Source of the DNA: JBEKYD01 sp049509915 | GTDB lineage: Bacteria; Acidobacteriota; Terriglobia; Bryobacterales; Bryobacteraceae | Direction of reading: 5' to 3' | Assembly (NCBI GenBank): GCA_049509915.1 | Contig: JBEKZL010000029.1 | Span: forward strand, 1-40,179 | DNA length: 40,179 bases | Part shown: one piece after another, positions 25,562-34,550 of the stretch | Layout of the letters: each line of letters starts with the position of its first letter | How positions within the stretch are numbered: the stretch's first letter is position 1 | The notes under the pieces: model-generated | The model's input: only the letters and a program-made list of their open reading frames with translations | Told to the model about the DNA's origin: nothing | Database searches by the model: none | Made by a program: the position numbers and the translations under genes

Positions 25562-26098
25562 ATGGGTACGACATCGGCGTCGATTTCGCTTGACCAGTAT
25601 CTGAACAGCGCCTACGAGCCGGACCGGGACTTCGTGGACGGTGTCCTCCTGGAGCGACATGTGGGCACACAACGGCACGCATTGTTACAGACGTTTCTCG
25701 CGGTGTTTTTCTCGCAGTACCGGAAATCGCACCGGATCAACGTGTTCACGGAATGCAGGCTTCTGGTCGATGCCGCGGCTCGCCGTTACCGTATTCCCGA
25801 CGTGATGGCCCTTGAAGTGCCATACACCAAGGGCAAGGTCGTGGTGGACGTTCCGGCCGTTATCGTGGAAATCAAGTCGCCGGACGACACGTTTGACGAC
25901 ATCGTCGATCGATGTTTCGACTACGAGAAACTGACGGTCCCGAATATCCTGGTTATGGACCCGGACAACCAACGGGCCTGGCTGTTTCAACAAGGCAATA
26001 TGCAGCTTCTTACCGGCGCTGCGATTCGACTGAAACAGCTCGCAATCGATTTTCCGTTCGCTCAGTTGTTCGTTGAAATCGACGACGATAACCGATAG
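25562..26098 (+). CDS. Uma2 family (DUF820) restriction-endonuclease-fold protein
   Basis: The product is 178 residues from ATG 25562; the longer open frame upstream crosses repeat DNA. Family features are SLDQYLNSAYEPDRDFVDGV near 9-28, YRIPDVMALE near 78-87, and PAVIVEIKSPDDTFDDIVDR near 99-118, which contains the PD-(D/E)xK-type Asp and Glu-x-Lys. KLTVPNILVMDPDNQRAWLF follows. Uma2 proteins are widespread in cyanobacteria, Acidobacteriota and similar genomes in many copies; their biological role is unknown and nuclease activity is inferred from the fold. It stands alone with repeats on both sides, typical of mobile or expanding families. Confidence 0.85.
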   Translation: MGTTSASISLDQYLNSAYEPDRDFVDGVLLERHVGTQRHALLQTFLAVFFSQYRKSHRINVFTECRLLVDAAARRYRIPDVMALEVPYTKGKVVVDVPAVIVEIKSPDDTFDDIVDRCFDYEKLTVPNILVMDPDNQRAWLFQQGNMQLLTGAAIRLKQLAIDFPFAQLFVEIDDDNR

Positions 26099-26111
26099 CC
26101 GGGGCCAGCCT

Positions 26112-26140
26112 GCAGGTTGCCAACCGGGTTGTCAACCTGC
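26112..26140. repeat. Hairpin between the Uma2 and TonB-receptor genes
   Basis: GCAGGTTG (26112-26119) pairs with CAACCTGC (26133-26140); the inner CCAACCGGGTTGT can form a competing hairpin. It lies between the two converging stops (26098 and 26149), so it may end transcription on both sides, although no T-run follows. Confidence 0.45.
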
Positions 26141-26148
26141 GCCACAGG

Positions 26149-29100
26149 CTAGAACCTTAGCTTGATTCCCAATTGGGCGCCGCGCGGGCCACCGGCGCCT
26201 AGGAGGGGGGAAAGGCCGCTGCCGGGGCTGCCGGTTCCGAGCATCATATTTAACATGCTGGTGGACTGGCCCAGCAGGGGATTGTCGAGGTAGCGGGCCG
26301 GGTCGCCGAAATTGGGGTGATTGAACAGGTTGTAGATGTCGGCGCGCAGTTCGAGCGAACGGAGATCGTCCAGGCGCAAGGTACGGCTGGCGGAGAAGTC
26401 GGCCTGCCACATGCCAAAACCGGCGATGGCGTTGCGGCCCAGGTCGCCCTCCACCCCGGGGCGCAGCGGCGCGAACGCGGCCGGATTCAGGCGCCTTCCG
26501 CCGGGGGCCTGGGGATCGGCGAGCCAGAGTGCCTGGCCATAGACGTAGGTGGGCCGGAAAGCGTCGGCGAGCGGAATTCCGGTGTACTGTTCGCTATCGA
26601 GGACGGTGACGGGGAAGCCGGAGCGCGCGCGCAGGATCGCGCTCAGGTTCCAGTCCGCGGCGAAGCGCGACCAAGCCGAAGACGGGGCGCGGCGCGGAAT
26701 GGTATAGGCGAAGGTGGCGGCGAAGGAATGCCGTAAGTTGAAATCGGCGGAGGCGCGGTCGGATGCGGGAGTCATTCCCGAGCCGGTCCACATCAGGTAG
26801 GCGTCGCTGGAATCGTTATCGATGGCATGGGCCCAGGTGTACGTTATGGAGGCATCAAGGCCAGTGGCGAATCGGCGGCGGTATTCCGCTTCCAGGGCGT
26901 GGTAGCGGGAACGGCCGTTATCGGTGGTAAGGGCGAGGGGAGAAGTTATGGTGCTGCCGATGCCGCCGACCTCACGGCGAACCAAATCGTAACCCGCGGC
27001 CCCGACGTATCCAAGCGAAAGCGTGTCGTGAGCGCTGAGAAACCGTTCCAGGTGGAGATTCCATTGCCCCACCGCCGGCAGGCGGAGATCCGGCAGGAAC
27101 GCATAGGTCAGTTCCGAGGAGAACAGGCCGTAGCGTCCGGAGAAATATTGGGCAATACCCAGAGGGCCGCCGTTCAAAGCGTCGGCGGCGATGCTCATAC
27201 TGGAGTCGTAGTAAAGGCCGCCGCCCGCGCGCAGGACGGTCTTTCCATCGGCGCCGAATCGCCGGGCCAGGCCGAGGCGCGGCGCCAGGTTGCCGAAGCG
27301 CAGGGGCCAAAGGGGCGCCTCGTGGGTCTGCGAAGAGACGGTACCGTTGGAGAGGACGTAAATAGAACCGGTCGGCGCCGGGCTGAATTCCCAACGCAGG
27401 CCGGCCGTCACCGTGAGGCGTGAGGCGGCGCGCCAGGTATCGCCGATCCAACTCGATAATTCCTGGGCTTCGGCGGTCTCGTCGGCGGGTTGCGAGATGG
27501 CCACCCACAGGTTCTGGATGCTGGTGAGATCGGTAACGGAGTCGGCGATCAGGTTGAGGGACGCGGTGGGGTCGCGGCGTATGGCGGTGATCCGGCGGTA
27601 ATCGCCGCCCCATTCCATGGCGTGTTTTCCCAGGCGCAGGCTGAAGATATCCACCGCCTGGAACTGCCTCTGGCGGCGCAGGCCTTCCTCTCCGGTGACT
27701 AACTGCCCCACGCCGTCGATCGTCAACCGAATGAGGGCGTCGCATCCGGTGGGAGCGGAGGGGAACTGGGGAGGAAGGGTCTGTAGGTCGCAGCTTGGGG
27801 TGGAAGGGTCGCCGGGCGTTGTCCAGACCGAATCGGCAGAGGACTGGGATTCGTTGACGCGCAATTCCATGGCCGTGCGGGAACTGAAGCCGGCATTCAG
27901 TCCCAGCGTGAGGCTTTGGGTGCGCATGGAAAGGCGGTCAATTTCGGCCAGGCCGAAATTGTTGGTAGAAGGCGCGTCATGATAGCGCGCAAACCAGTTC
28001 ACGCGCGGCGAGAGGATCTGGTCGAATCTGGCGCTACCGGCATTCAAACCGGCCGGCTCGGAACTGAATCCCGACCATTCTCCCAGGGCACTGGAGAGCG
28101 CCGGGCCGTTTGGGGAGGGGAACAGATCGACCGCCGACTGGGCCCAGGCCGCGACGCTTTGCCGTTCCGCCAGCGAAGGCACGGGTTGCTCCCACACGAA
28201 AGGCTGATCGAGAGCGATGTGTTGAAAAGCCACGAAAAAGAACAGGCGGTTGCGTTTGAGCGGTCCGCCCAGAGTGGGCGCCACATCGAGCAGGCTGAGC
28301 GGCACGCGGCCGAAGCCGCCCTGGTTGGCGAACCAGTTATTAGCGTTAAGCAATCGATTACGCCAGGAAAAGGAAACGCCGCCGTGGAACTGGTTGGAGC
28401 CGGTTTGGGTGGTGATGCCGACCTGCGCGCCGGGCCGCCGGCCGAACTCGACCCCGGCGGTGGAGGTGCGCACCGTCATCTCTTCGATGGCATCAAGGGA
28501 AACCAGCGCGTCCAGGCTGCCGAAAGCGGTGGTTGCGGGCAGTGTTCCGCCGGTGACTTGGGCTGGCAATCCGCCGGCCGTAATTCCGGTATTGACACTG
28601 GCCCCATCGACGGTGAAGGCATTGACGTTGGGCCGTTGTCCATTGGCGGAAAACTGTCCGGCTTCGCCGCGCGTGGCGGGAGTGACATTGACATTGGCGG
28701 CAGCGTCGAGCAGGGTCAGTAAACCAGCCCCGTTGAGCGGCAGGCGGGCGATGTAGCCGCGGTCGAATCCAGTGCCGGCGGAAACGTCGACCCGCTCCAA
28801 GGGAGAGGCCGTACCCTCGACGGTGATGGTTTCGAGCATGCTGCCTACCGATAGTGAGAAATCCGCGACCGAAACCTGGCCGTCTATAAGAACCACGCCG
28901 AAGCGCACCAGCGTGCGGAAGCCATCCTTTCGCGCCAGGACTTTGTAGGAACCGGGAGCCAGCGAAGCGATGGCGTAGGTTCCGTCGCTGGCGGATTCGG
29001 TTTGGCGGCGGAAACCGGTGTCCTGGTTGACGGCGGTGATTTGGGTCGCCGCGATGCCCCCCTCGGAGGCATCGAGGATACGGCCATACAGGGTAGCGCC

Positions 29101-29184
29101 CGGCTGCGCCGCGGCGGGTACTACCCACCCGGCGCATGCTAGCAGCCAAGCTACCCACTGGCGGCGTACCATCTTAATCATCAT
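26149..29184 (-). CDS. TonB-dependent receptor, Oar-like, with carboxypeptidase-regulatory-like domain
   Basis: The product is 1011 residues. A signal peptide (VAWLLACAGWVVPAAAQ) precedes a CarboxypepD_reg domain near 28-115 (GATLYGRILDASEGGIAATQ, DGTYAIASLAPGSYKVLARK). A plug domain follows with LPLNGAGLLTLLDAAANVNV and ANGQRPNVNAFTVDGASVN, then a long outer-membrane barrel ending GIKLRF with the terminal Phe expected for insertion. This is the large Acidobacteriota family of Oar/TonB-dependent carriers, presumably importing oligosaccharides or siderophores; the substrate is unknown and no SusD-like partner is present. Three possible ATGs occur within the first five codons. It follows the NHL-propeller gene by 115 bp on the same strand. 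Confidence 0.92.
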   Translation of the reverse strand: MMIKMVRRQWVAWLLACAGWVVPAAAQPGATLYGRILDASEGGIAATQITAVNQDTGFRRQTESASDGTYAIASLAPGSYKVLARKDGFRTLVRFGVVLIDGQVSVADFSLSVGSMLETITVEGTASPLERVDVSAGTGFDRGYIARLPLNGAGLLTLLDAAANVNVTPATRGEAGQFSANGQRPNVNAFTVDGASVNTGITAGGLPAQVTGGTLPATTAFGSLDALVSLDAIEEMTVRTSTAGVEFGRRPGAQVGITTQTGSNQFHGGVSFSWRNRLLNANNWFANQGGFGRVPLSLLDVAPTLGGPLKRNRLFFFVAFQHIALDQPFVWEQPVPSLAERQSVAAWAQSAVDLFPSPNGPALSSALGEWSGFSSEPAGLNAGSARFDQILSPRVNWFARYHDAPSTNNFGLAEIDRLSMRTQSLTLGLNAGFSSRTAMELRVNESQSSADSVWTTPGDPSTPSCDLQTLPPQFPSAPTGCDALIRLTIDGVGQLVTGEEGLRRQRQFQAVDIFSLRLGKHAMEWGGDYRRITAIRRDPTASLNLIADSVTDLTSIQNLWVAISQPADETAEAQELSSWIGDTWRAASRLTVTAGLRWEFSPAPTGSIYVLSNGTVSSQTHEAPLWPLRFGNLAPRLGLARRFGADGKTVLRAGGGLYYDSSMSIAADALNGGPLGIAQYFSGRYGLFSSELTYAFLPDLRLPAVGQWNLHLERFLSAHDTLSLGYVGAAGYDLVRREVGGIGSTITSPLALTTDNGRSRYHALEAEYRRRFATGLDASITYTWAHAIDNDSSDAYLMWTGSGMTPASDRASADFNLRHSFAATFAYTIPRRAPSSAWSRFAADWNLSAILRARSGFPVTVLDSEQYTGIPLADAFRPTYVYGQALWLADPQAPGGRRLNPAAFAPLRPGVEGDLGRNAIAGFGMWQADFSASRTLRLDDLRSLELRADIYNLFNHPNFGDPARYLDNPLLGQSTSMLNMMLGTGSPGSGLSPLLGAGGPRGAQLGIKLRF

Positions 29185-29197
29185 GCCATGGGCTGCG

Positions 29198-29222
29198 CCG
29201 CCAGCTTGCGAAAGCTTGGCGG
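29198..29222. repeat. Hairpin in the leader of the TonB-receptor gene
   Basis: CCGCCAGCTT pairs with AAGCTTGGCGG across a GCGA loop with one bulged base. It lies 14 bp before the receptor start on the minus strand and about 78 bp past the stop of the preceding propeller gene. It could hide the initiation region in the RNA or end the upstream transcript; neither is supported further. Confidence 0.35.
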
Positions 29223-29299
29223 AGGGGGTGCTAATTCAGACGCCGGCAACCGCTGCCCTTAACCTCGCGGCCCGGTTATAGCTACCGCGTCGTCGAAGT

Positions 29300-32059
29300 T
29301 TACTGCTGACTTACCACCGATATGGCGGCCTGGTTGCTGACGTAGGGGCCCTGCGCGATCGTGCAAAGAGTGTAAATGTTGGTCTTCAAGCCTTGATTGA
29401 GGTGCAGAACGACGGAAAAAGTGCCGAACGTGCCCTGCATCAGAGTAGAGGACATCACGTCGGCCGTACTGCCACCGCAAATGGCGGACATGAAAGTCTG
29501 GGTGCCGTCGACGGTTTCCGGGGGCAGCGTATCGGGCGCGCCCAGGGGGTACATCTGGTCGGTCGCGATCAGGGGTGTATAGGCGGGGTTTGAAACCGGC
29601 AACCCCAACCCGGTGGCGTAGAAAGTGAGGAGTTCGCCGGCTTCGGCCGGGTTTGCATAAGTAACCGGCGCACCGGCCACGTTGGCACAACAGAGCTGGT
29701 TGGCGAAAGCGGTCATGCTGACGCTCGATCCCGAGCTGGCGGTGGCGGTATAGGAAATACTGTTGCCTTCCGGTCCCTGAATCCGCGCCTGCAAAATAAT
29801 GCGGTCGTAATAGTCGGCGGCGCGGGCGGTGACCTGGGGATCGGTATTGAGGATCGCGACCAAGGCGTCGCGAATGCTGTCCAGGGTATCGAAACTCTGG
29901 ACGGTATAGTTGTACGTCAAAGTGTCGATGGTGACGGTGGCAACGTCGCCCGCCGCGACACTGCCATCCACCGAAATCAGGCCCACCGCCGAACTGGAAG
30001 CGTGAAACGCCATGGCCACTTGAGGGTTGGTGTTGGACGTGGTGAAAATGCCCGGGTTGGCCGGCACGACGGAAAGCGCCACGGCGGAGGTGGCCATAAT
30101 GCTGCCGTCGCTCATCACGCTGCGAACATAGGCGTTCACGCTATCTTCGGTGGTAAACTCCCACGGAACCTGGGCCACGACCTGGGTTGGCGAAACCGAA
30201 TAGAGGGGCGACGCGATTCCGTTGAAATAAACCTGCGTGCCGCCCAGCAGGGTGGGCAGGTTAGGTTGCGTCAGATCGGCCGAGACGGAACCGGCCGAAA
30301 GCCCCGTCCCGTTGATTTCGACGATAGTCCCCGGCCCGACCTGGGCCGCCGAACCGCCGCCTTTCAGAGTGGACTGTTCGGCGCTGGCGGTGATACTGGC
30401 GCTGGTCGAAACCGAAGCGCTGTAGGTAATCTGGTCCCCCAGCGTTCCCGTCTGTTTGGCAGCAAGAACGACTTCCAGGTCGGTGGCATCCACGCTGGCG
30501 GTGACGTTAGGGTCGCCGGAAAGGCCGGAATTAATCTCGGCCACCAATCCCGCCACCACGTCCGCGTAAGTGTCGGTTTCTTTCACCGTATAGTTGTAGG
30601 CGAAGTTATTGACGGTGATGGTGACCACGTCGCCGGCCTTGATGGTGCCGCCGATGGTGACGTAGCCGCTGGCGATGACTTGCTGGCTGGCCGCGTTGAC
30701 CACCGCCTGGTACGGCAAGGCGTTGTCCTGGGGCGTGTACACCATGATGCGCCGGTTATACGGGTCGCTGACGTAGAGGTTGGTGCCGTCCCAGGCCATG
30801 GAGACGGGAGTGTACATGGAATCGACGGCGTCGTTGGCCTGGTCCACGTCGCCGCCAAGTTGGCCTACGATGATATCTGCGGGCGGGGCATTCGAAGTGG
30901 GAATGCTGAAGTACTCCAGAATGCGGTCATTGCCGCCATCGGCGATGTAAAGGTGGGTACCGTCGGAAAACGCGAAGCGCGGAAAATTCAGGGTGTAGAG
31001 GCAGACCTGCGGATAGGTGGGGTTGCCGTTGGTATCGAGGCCGGTGGGAATGGTGCAGAGGACGGGAATCTGGGTGGTGACGTTGGTGGTGGGATCGGTG
31101 TAAGTGGTAAAGGCGTAGTTGGGCACCGAATATGTCATGTCGGGCTGGCCGATTTCGACGTCGGCCGCCGTCCCGTTGGCGGATGGAATCTTGTTCCAGA
31201 TCAGTACCCGGTTGGCCCCCGTGTCGGTCACGAAGAGGCGCACGCCGTCGGTGGTTACCGAAACGGGGTTGATCATGGTGGAAGCCGTCATGACCGGATA
31301 TTCGGTATCGAGGTTGACCTGGGCAGCGGTTTTGAAATCGGGAGCGCCCACGACCACGTCGGCGGCGGTGCCGTTCTTAGTTGGAACGGAGTTAAAGATC
31401 AGCACCCGGCTGTTCTGGGTGTCGGCGATATAGAGCTTGCCGTTCTGGATCCAAACCCCTTGCGGCCCGCGCAGGGAACTGGCGGTGGGGCCGTTATTGG
31501 TGCAAGTGTCCTGGCCGCACAGCCCGTCTCCGAAGAAATCGGTTTGTCCCACCACCACATCGGCCGGGGTGTCGTTGGCGGTCGGAATATGATTCCAGAT
31601 CAGGACACGGTTATGATTGGTATCGGCCACCACCAGGTGGACGCCGTCGGAAGCAACTGCGGTGGGTTGGCGCAGATTGCTCTGGGAGGGAGTGAAATTG
31701 ACCGTGGTGGTGGTGAAATCCGGTTGCCCCAGGACCACCGAAGCGGTACCCACGCAAACCGGGCAGGCGGTGTTGTAGCTGAGCTGGGCGGTGGGCGCCG
31801 GCAACATGCTCGACAGGTTTTGAAAAATCAAAATACGGTTGTTTTCGGGGGTGGCGCCGAGGCGATTATCGTCGGCCACGAAGAGCGTATTGTTGGCGTA
31901 CGCGATGCCGCTGGCCGCGCCAATGACGTTGTTGCTCGAATTGGGATCGGCCGCGGTAAAGGTGGTTTGCCCGATTACCGCTCTGGCCGCCTGTCCATTG
32001 GCGAAATTCTGGGCGAAGACAGCCGCCGCACTCAAGAGAAATACGCAGATACCCTTCAT
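29300..32059 (-). CDS. Secreted NHL-propeller protein with two inserted repeat modules and a TIGR03437 domain
   Basis: The product is 919 residues from ATG 32059, where a signal peptide starts (KGICVFLLSAAAVFA); the 39 codons upstream are not coding-like. Residues about 25-450 hold six propeller repeats marked by DVVVGQPDF-like phrases (28, 108, 167, 235, 300, 395) with YIADTQNSRVLIFN-type strands. Residues 467-569 are a module beginning VTIGGTIKAGDVVTITV and ending DQITYSASVSTSASITA. About 570-690 begins a TIGR03437 domain (QVGPGTIVEINGTGL, VYFNGIASPLYSVSPTQVVA). A second copy of the module (697-789, DVATVTIDTLTYNYTV to GNSISYTATAS) interrupts it, and the domain resumes at 799 (TYANPAEAGELLTFYATGLG). 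It is probably an extracellular binding or structural protein; the function is unknown. Confidence 0.86.
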   Translation of the reverse strand: MKGICVFLLSAAAVFAQNFANGQAARAVIGQTTFTAADPNSSNNVIGAASGIAYANNTLFVADDNRLGATPENNRILIFQNLSSMLPAPTAQLSYNTACPVCVGTASVVLGQPDFTTTTVNFTPSQSNLRQPTAVASDGVHLVVADTNHNRVLIWNHIPTANDTPADVVVGQTDFFGDGLCGQDTCTNNGPTASSLRGPQGVWIQNGKLYIADTQNSRVLIFNSVPTKNGTAADVVVGAPDFKTAAQVNLDTEYPVMTASTMINPVSVTTDGVRLFVTDTGANRVLIWNKIPSANGTAADVEIGQPDMTYSVPNYAFTTYTDPTTNVTTQIPVLCTIPTGLDTNGNPTYPQVCLYTLNFPRFAFSDGTHLYIADGGNDRILEYFSIPTSNAPPADIIVGQLGGDVDQANDAVDSMYTPVSMAWDGTNLYVSDPYNRRIMVYTPQDNALPYQAVVNAASQQVIASGYVTIGGTIKAGDVVTITVNNFAYNYTVKETDTYADVVAGLVAEINSGLSGDPNVTASVDATDLEVVLAAKQTGTLGDQITYSASVSTSASITASAEQSTLKGGGSAAQVGPGTIVEINGTGLSAGSVSADLTQPNLPTLLGGTQVYFNGIASPLYSVSPTQVVAQVPWEFTTEDSVNAYVRSVMSDGSIMATSAVALSVVPANPGIFTTSNTNPQVAMAFHASSSAVGLISVDGSVAAGDVATVTIDTLTYNYTVQSFDTLDSIRDALVAILNTDPQVTARAADYYDRIILQARIQGPEGNSISYTATASSGSSVSMTAFANQLCCANVAGAPVTYANPAEAGELLTFYATGLGLPVSNPAYTPLIATDQMYPLGAPDTLPPETVDGTQTFMSAICGGSTADVMSSTLMQGTFGTFSVVLHLNQGLKTNIYTLCTIAQGPYVSNQAAISVVSQQ

Positions 32060-32285
32060 GCCGAATATAGTGTGACGTTCTCCAATGTCAGGAACGAAGT
32101 CTCGATTATAGCAGGCGACGGTCGCGATCGGCCGTGTTCCCCATGTGGCCCTGGCTTCACACCGGTGTGCCTCCACGGCACGACTCCGGAATGGTTCAAC
32201 CCGTTTAGCGACAGATATTTGGCAGCCATCGGGCGAGACATGCCGGTCTCCTATGCACGCGCGATGCCAGGCTGGCCGGAATGGC

Positions 32286-33842
32286 TTAGGGACGGTCGAG
32301 AATCTCCCGCAGTCTTATCGCGAGGTCTTCCAGGCGGAACGGCTTCGCCAAAAAGTCGACGCCGGTTTCGTGCACGTTGTGCTCGGCGATCATGTCACCG
32401 GTATAACCGGAAAGGAACAGGACTTTGATTCCGGGCCGGCGGCGCAACAGTTCGTCGGCTACCTGTCGGCCGCTCATGCCGGGCATGATGACATCGGTAA
32501 CCAATGCCGCGATCTCGGCCGAGTGGGCGTCGCTGGTCCGAATGGCTTCGTCCCCACCGGAAGCCGTCAACACCCGGTAGCCAAGCTGGCGTAATACCTT
32601 GGCGGTGAATTCGCGGACGGCGGCTTCGTCCTCCACCACCAGGACGGTTTCGAAGCCGGGACCAGGGGCGGGCGATGGCTGCGGCGGGGTTTCCGTCGCC
32701 GGTTCCATCACGGTCGGGAAGTAAAGATGAAACGTGGAGCCGTTTCCGGGTTGGCTGGTCACTTGCACGTCGCCACCGGCCTGGCGCACCATGCCATAGA
32801 CCGTCGCCAAGCCCAAGCCAGTACCTTTGCCGCGCTCCTTGGTGGTGAAGAACGGCTCGAAAATGTGGGCGACGGTGGCCCCATCCATGCCTTCTCCGGT
32901 ATCGGAAACGTCGATCAGCAAGAAGCTGCCGGGACTTAAAGCGGGGTGGATGCGAGTGAAATCCTCGTCCAGGGTCACGGCGGTGGTATGGATTCGAAGC
33001 CGGCCGCCGGCGGGCATGGCGTCACGGGCATTGACGGCCAGGTTGACGATGGCTTGTTCCAGATGGTTGGGATCGGCACGGATGGGATCGAGCCCGTCGG
33101 CCAGGCTCAAGTCAAGTTCGATATCCTCGCCGATCAGGCGGCGGAGCATTTTTTCGGCATGGGTGATGACGTGGTTGACATCGACGACGGCGGGCTGCAT
33201 CACCTGGCGGCGGCTGAAGGCCAGCAACTGGCTGGTGATGGAAGCGGCGCGATCGGCGGCCTTAAGAGTTTCTTCAATGTAGCCGCGCAGCTCCGACGAT
33301 GGAGGCAAGTCATCCAGAATCATGCGGTTATAACCGCTGATGACGGTCAGCATGTTGTTGAAGTCGTGGGCCACTCCACCCGCCAGCCGCCCCACCGCTT
33401 CCATCTTCTGGGCATGCATCAATTGCTGCTCCAGGGTCTTGCGCTGGCTGATGTCGGTTACGAAGGCTATGCCGAAGAGACCCTCCGGGCTTTCGATGAA
33501 GCTGAGGCTGACCTCGACCGGGAACTCGGAGCCATCCTTGCGGCGGCCGGCCAGGTCCATCCCGATTCCCATCGGCCGCGTGTGCGGGTGATCGAAGTAG
33601 GCGGTGCGCTCGAGTTTGTGCGCGGCGCGGCGGGTCTCCGGGAGGAGCAGCTCGATGCTCGCCCCCAACAATTCCTCGCGGGTGTATCCGAACATCTCTT
33701 GGGCGCGCTTATTGACCAGGACAATTTCGCCCTGCGGGTCGGTTCCAAGGATGGCTTGCGAGACGGACTCAAGCAGCGCCCGCAACAAACGTTCGCTCAC
33801 CTGGACGGTACTTTCCAAATCTCTCCTTGTGGATTCCGTCAT
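32286..33842 (-). CDS. Hybrid sensor histidine kinase (PAS - HisKA - ATPase - receiver)
   Basis: The product is 518 residues, soluble, with no membrane span. The PAS domain is about 17-135 (ILGTDPQGEIVLVNKRAQEM; DITERK-like DISQRK). HisKA is about 140-215 with His159 in GGVAHDFNNMLTVISGY. The ATPase domain is 255-376 with Asn271 in NLAVNARDAMP, DTGEGMD at 314-320 and GKGTGLGLATVYG at 338-350. A linker rich in Pro leads to a receiver domain (398-515) with acidic pair Glu404-Asp405, phosphoacceptor Asp450 (VTDVIMPGMSG), Ser478 and Lys500 (LAKPF). All catalytic residues are present, so it should be active. PAS may sense redox or a ligand. It is divergent from the respiratory operon, 285 bp apart, so a role in controlling it is possible but unproven. 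A 226-bp gap lies between it and the propeller gene, with nothing seen in it. Confidence 0.95.
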   Translation of the reverse strand: MTESTRRDLESTVQVSERLLRALLESVSQAILGTDPQGEIVLVNKRAQEMFGYTREELLGASIELLLPETRRAAHKLERTAYFDHPHTRPMGIGMDLAGRRKDGSEFPVEVSLSFIESPEGLFGIAFVTDISQRKTLEQQLMHAQKMEAVGRLAGGVAHDFNNMLTVISGYNRMILDDLPPSSELRGYIEETLKAADRAASITSQLLAFSRRQVMQPAVVDVNHVITHAEKMLRRLIGEDIELDLSLADGLDPIRADPNHLEQAIVNLAVNARDAMPAGGRLRIHTTAVTLDEDFTRIHPALSPGSFLLIDVSDTGEGMDGATVAHIFEPFFTTKERGKGTGLGLATVYGMVRQAGGDVQVTSQPGNGSTFHLYFPTVMEPATETPPQPSPAPGPGFETVLVVEDEAAVREFTAKVLRQLGYRVLTASGGDEAIRTSDAHSAEIAALVTDVIMPGMSGRQVADELLRRRPGIKVLFLSGYTGDMIAEHNVHETGVDFLAKPFRLEDLAIRLREILDRP

Positions 33843-34074
33843 ATGGGATGACCCTCCGGGCCGCGCGCGTCAACGCGTGCGCCAGCCTAGCAGATTCAGC
33901 ATATCGTATTCCGAGGTCTAAACCCGGCGAGACGTGGTGATTTTCAACACTGCGGAGACGCCCCCAATTGGGTGAGCCAAAGCCCCCATTGTGTACCAGC
34001 AAGGGCGCGATTCAAGAGAACTCTTGCCGGGTGCAACCCACTAAGCTAGAGAGACTTTCGGCATAGGAGGCGGC

Positions 34075-34137
34075 ATGAAGACGGTTTGGCAATTTGATTG
34101 CGGGCAATCGGGTCTTTTTGATCCCATATGCAACTGA
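34075..34137 (+). CDS. Candidate 20-residue leader peptide of the Rrf2 operon
   Basis: An ATG at 34075 is preceded by AGGAGG (34065-34070) at 4 bp, the best ribosome site in the region. The frame gives 20 residues, MKTVWQFDCGQSGLFDPICN, and ends at TGA 34135-34137, which overlaps the first codons of the Rrf2 gene by 10 bases. The Rrf2 ATG itself has no ribosome site, and an in-frame TGA lies three codons before it, so its translation probably depends on this leader. The two cysteines are striking next to a likely iron-sulfur regulator. A possible promoter (TTGCCG 34024, 17 bp, TAGAGA 34047) precedes it. Coding is inferred from the signals only. Confidence 0.5.
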   Translation: MKTVWQFDCGQSGLFDPICN

Positions 34138-34550
34138 CACGAGCGGCTGACTACGCAATTCGAGTGATGGTCCATCTGGCCGGCTTGAAGGCGGGCGTTC
34201 GTGCCAGCCGGGCCGAGTTGGCCGAAGCGGCCGGGTGCCCGGAACAGTTTCTGGCCAAGGTGATGCAGACCCTCACGCGAGCCCAACTGGTGTCTTCGCA
34301 CCGGGGAAACACCGGCGGGTTCGAGCTGCCGGAAGCGCAAAGGCGGGCATCGATGCTGGACGTGATCGAGGCCGTCGAGGGGCCGATTCACCTGAATGTT
34401 TGTATCGATTCAGCTTACGGTTGCGAACGGAAAAGCTGGTGCCCGGCCCACCGGGTGTGGGTGGAGGCGCAGGTGGCGATGACCGGGGTGTTGCGCAACG
34501 CGCGTCTGGAAGACCTGGCGCGCCAGGTGGACCGCAAGGTATGGAACTGA
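34128..34550 (+). CDS. Rrf2-family transcriptional regulator with three-cysteine cluster site
   Basis: The product is 140 residues. The winged helix-turn-helix spans about 1-65: MQLTRAADYAIRVMVHLAGL, SRAELAEAAGCPEQFLAKVM and VSSHRGNTGGFEL are classic Rrf2. Cys92, Cys99 and Cys105 (C-x6-C-x5-C, in NVCIDSAYGCERKSWCPAHR) match the iron-sulfur ligands of IscR/NsrR-type members, so it may sense oxygen, nitric oxide or cluster supply and control the operon that follows. The start is fixed at 34128 because an in-frame TGA lies just upstream and the family begins at this Met. Its end overlaps the CcoS-like gene by 10 bp. Confidence 0.93.
   Translation: MQLTRAADYAIRVMVHLAGLKAGVRASRAELAEAAGCPEQFLAKVMQTLTRAQLVSSHRGNTGGFELPEAQRRASMLDVIEAVEGPIHLNVCIDSAYGCERKSWCPAHRVWVEAQVAMTGVLRNARLEDLARQVDRKVWN

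Noticed and set aside
30002..32428. 808-codon open frame on the plus strand
   Set aside because: It is the antisense of the NHL-propeller gene. The composition (Gly, Arg, His, Val repeats) is the usual shadow of a GC-rich repeat protein, while the minus strand has a signal peptide and recognisable domains.
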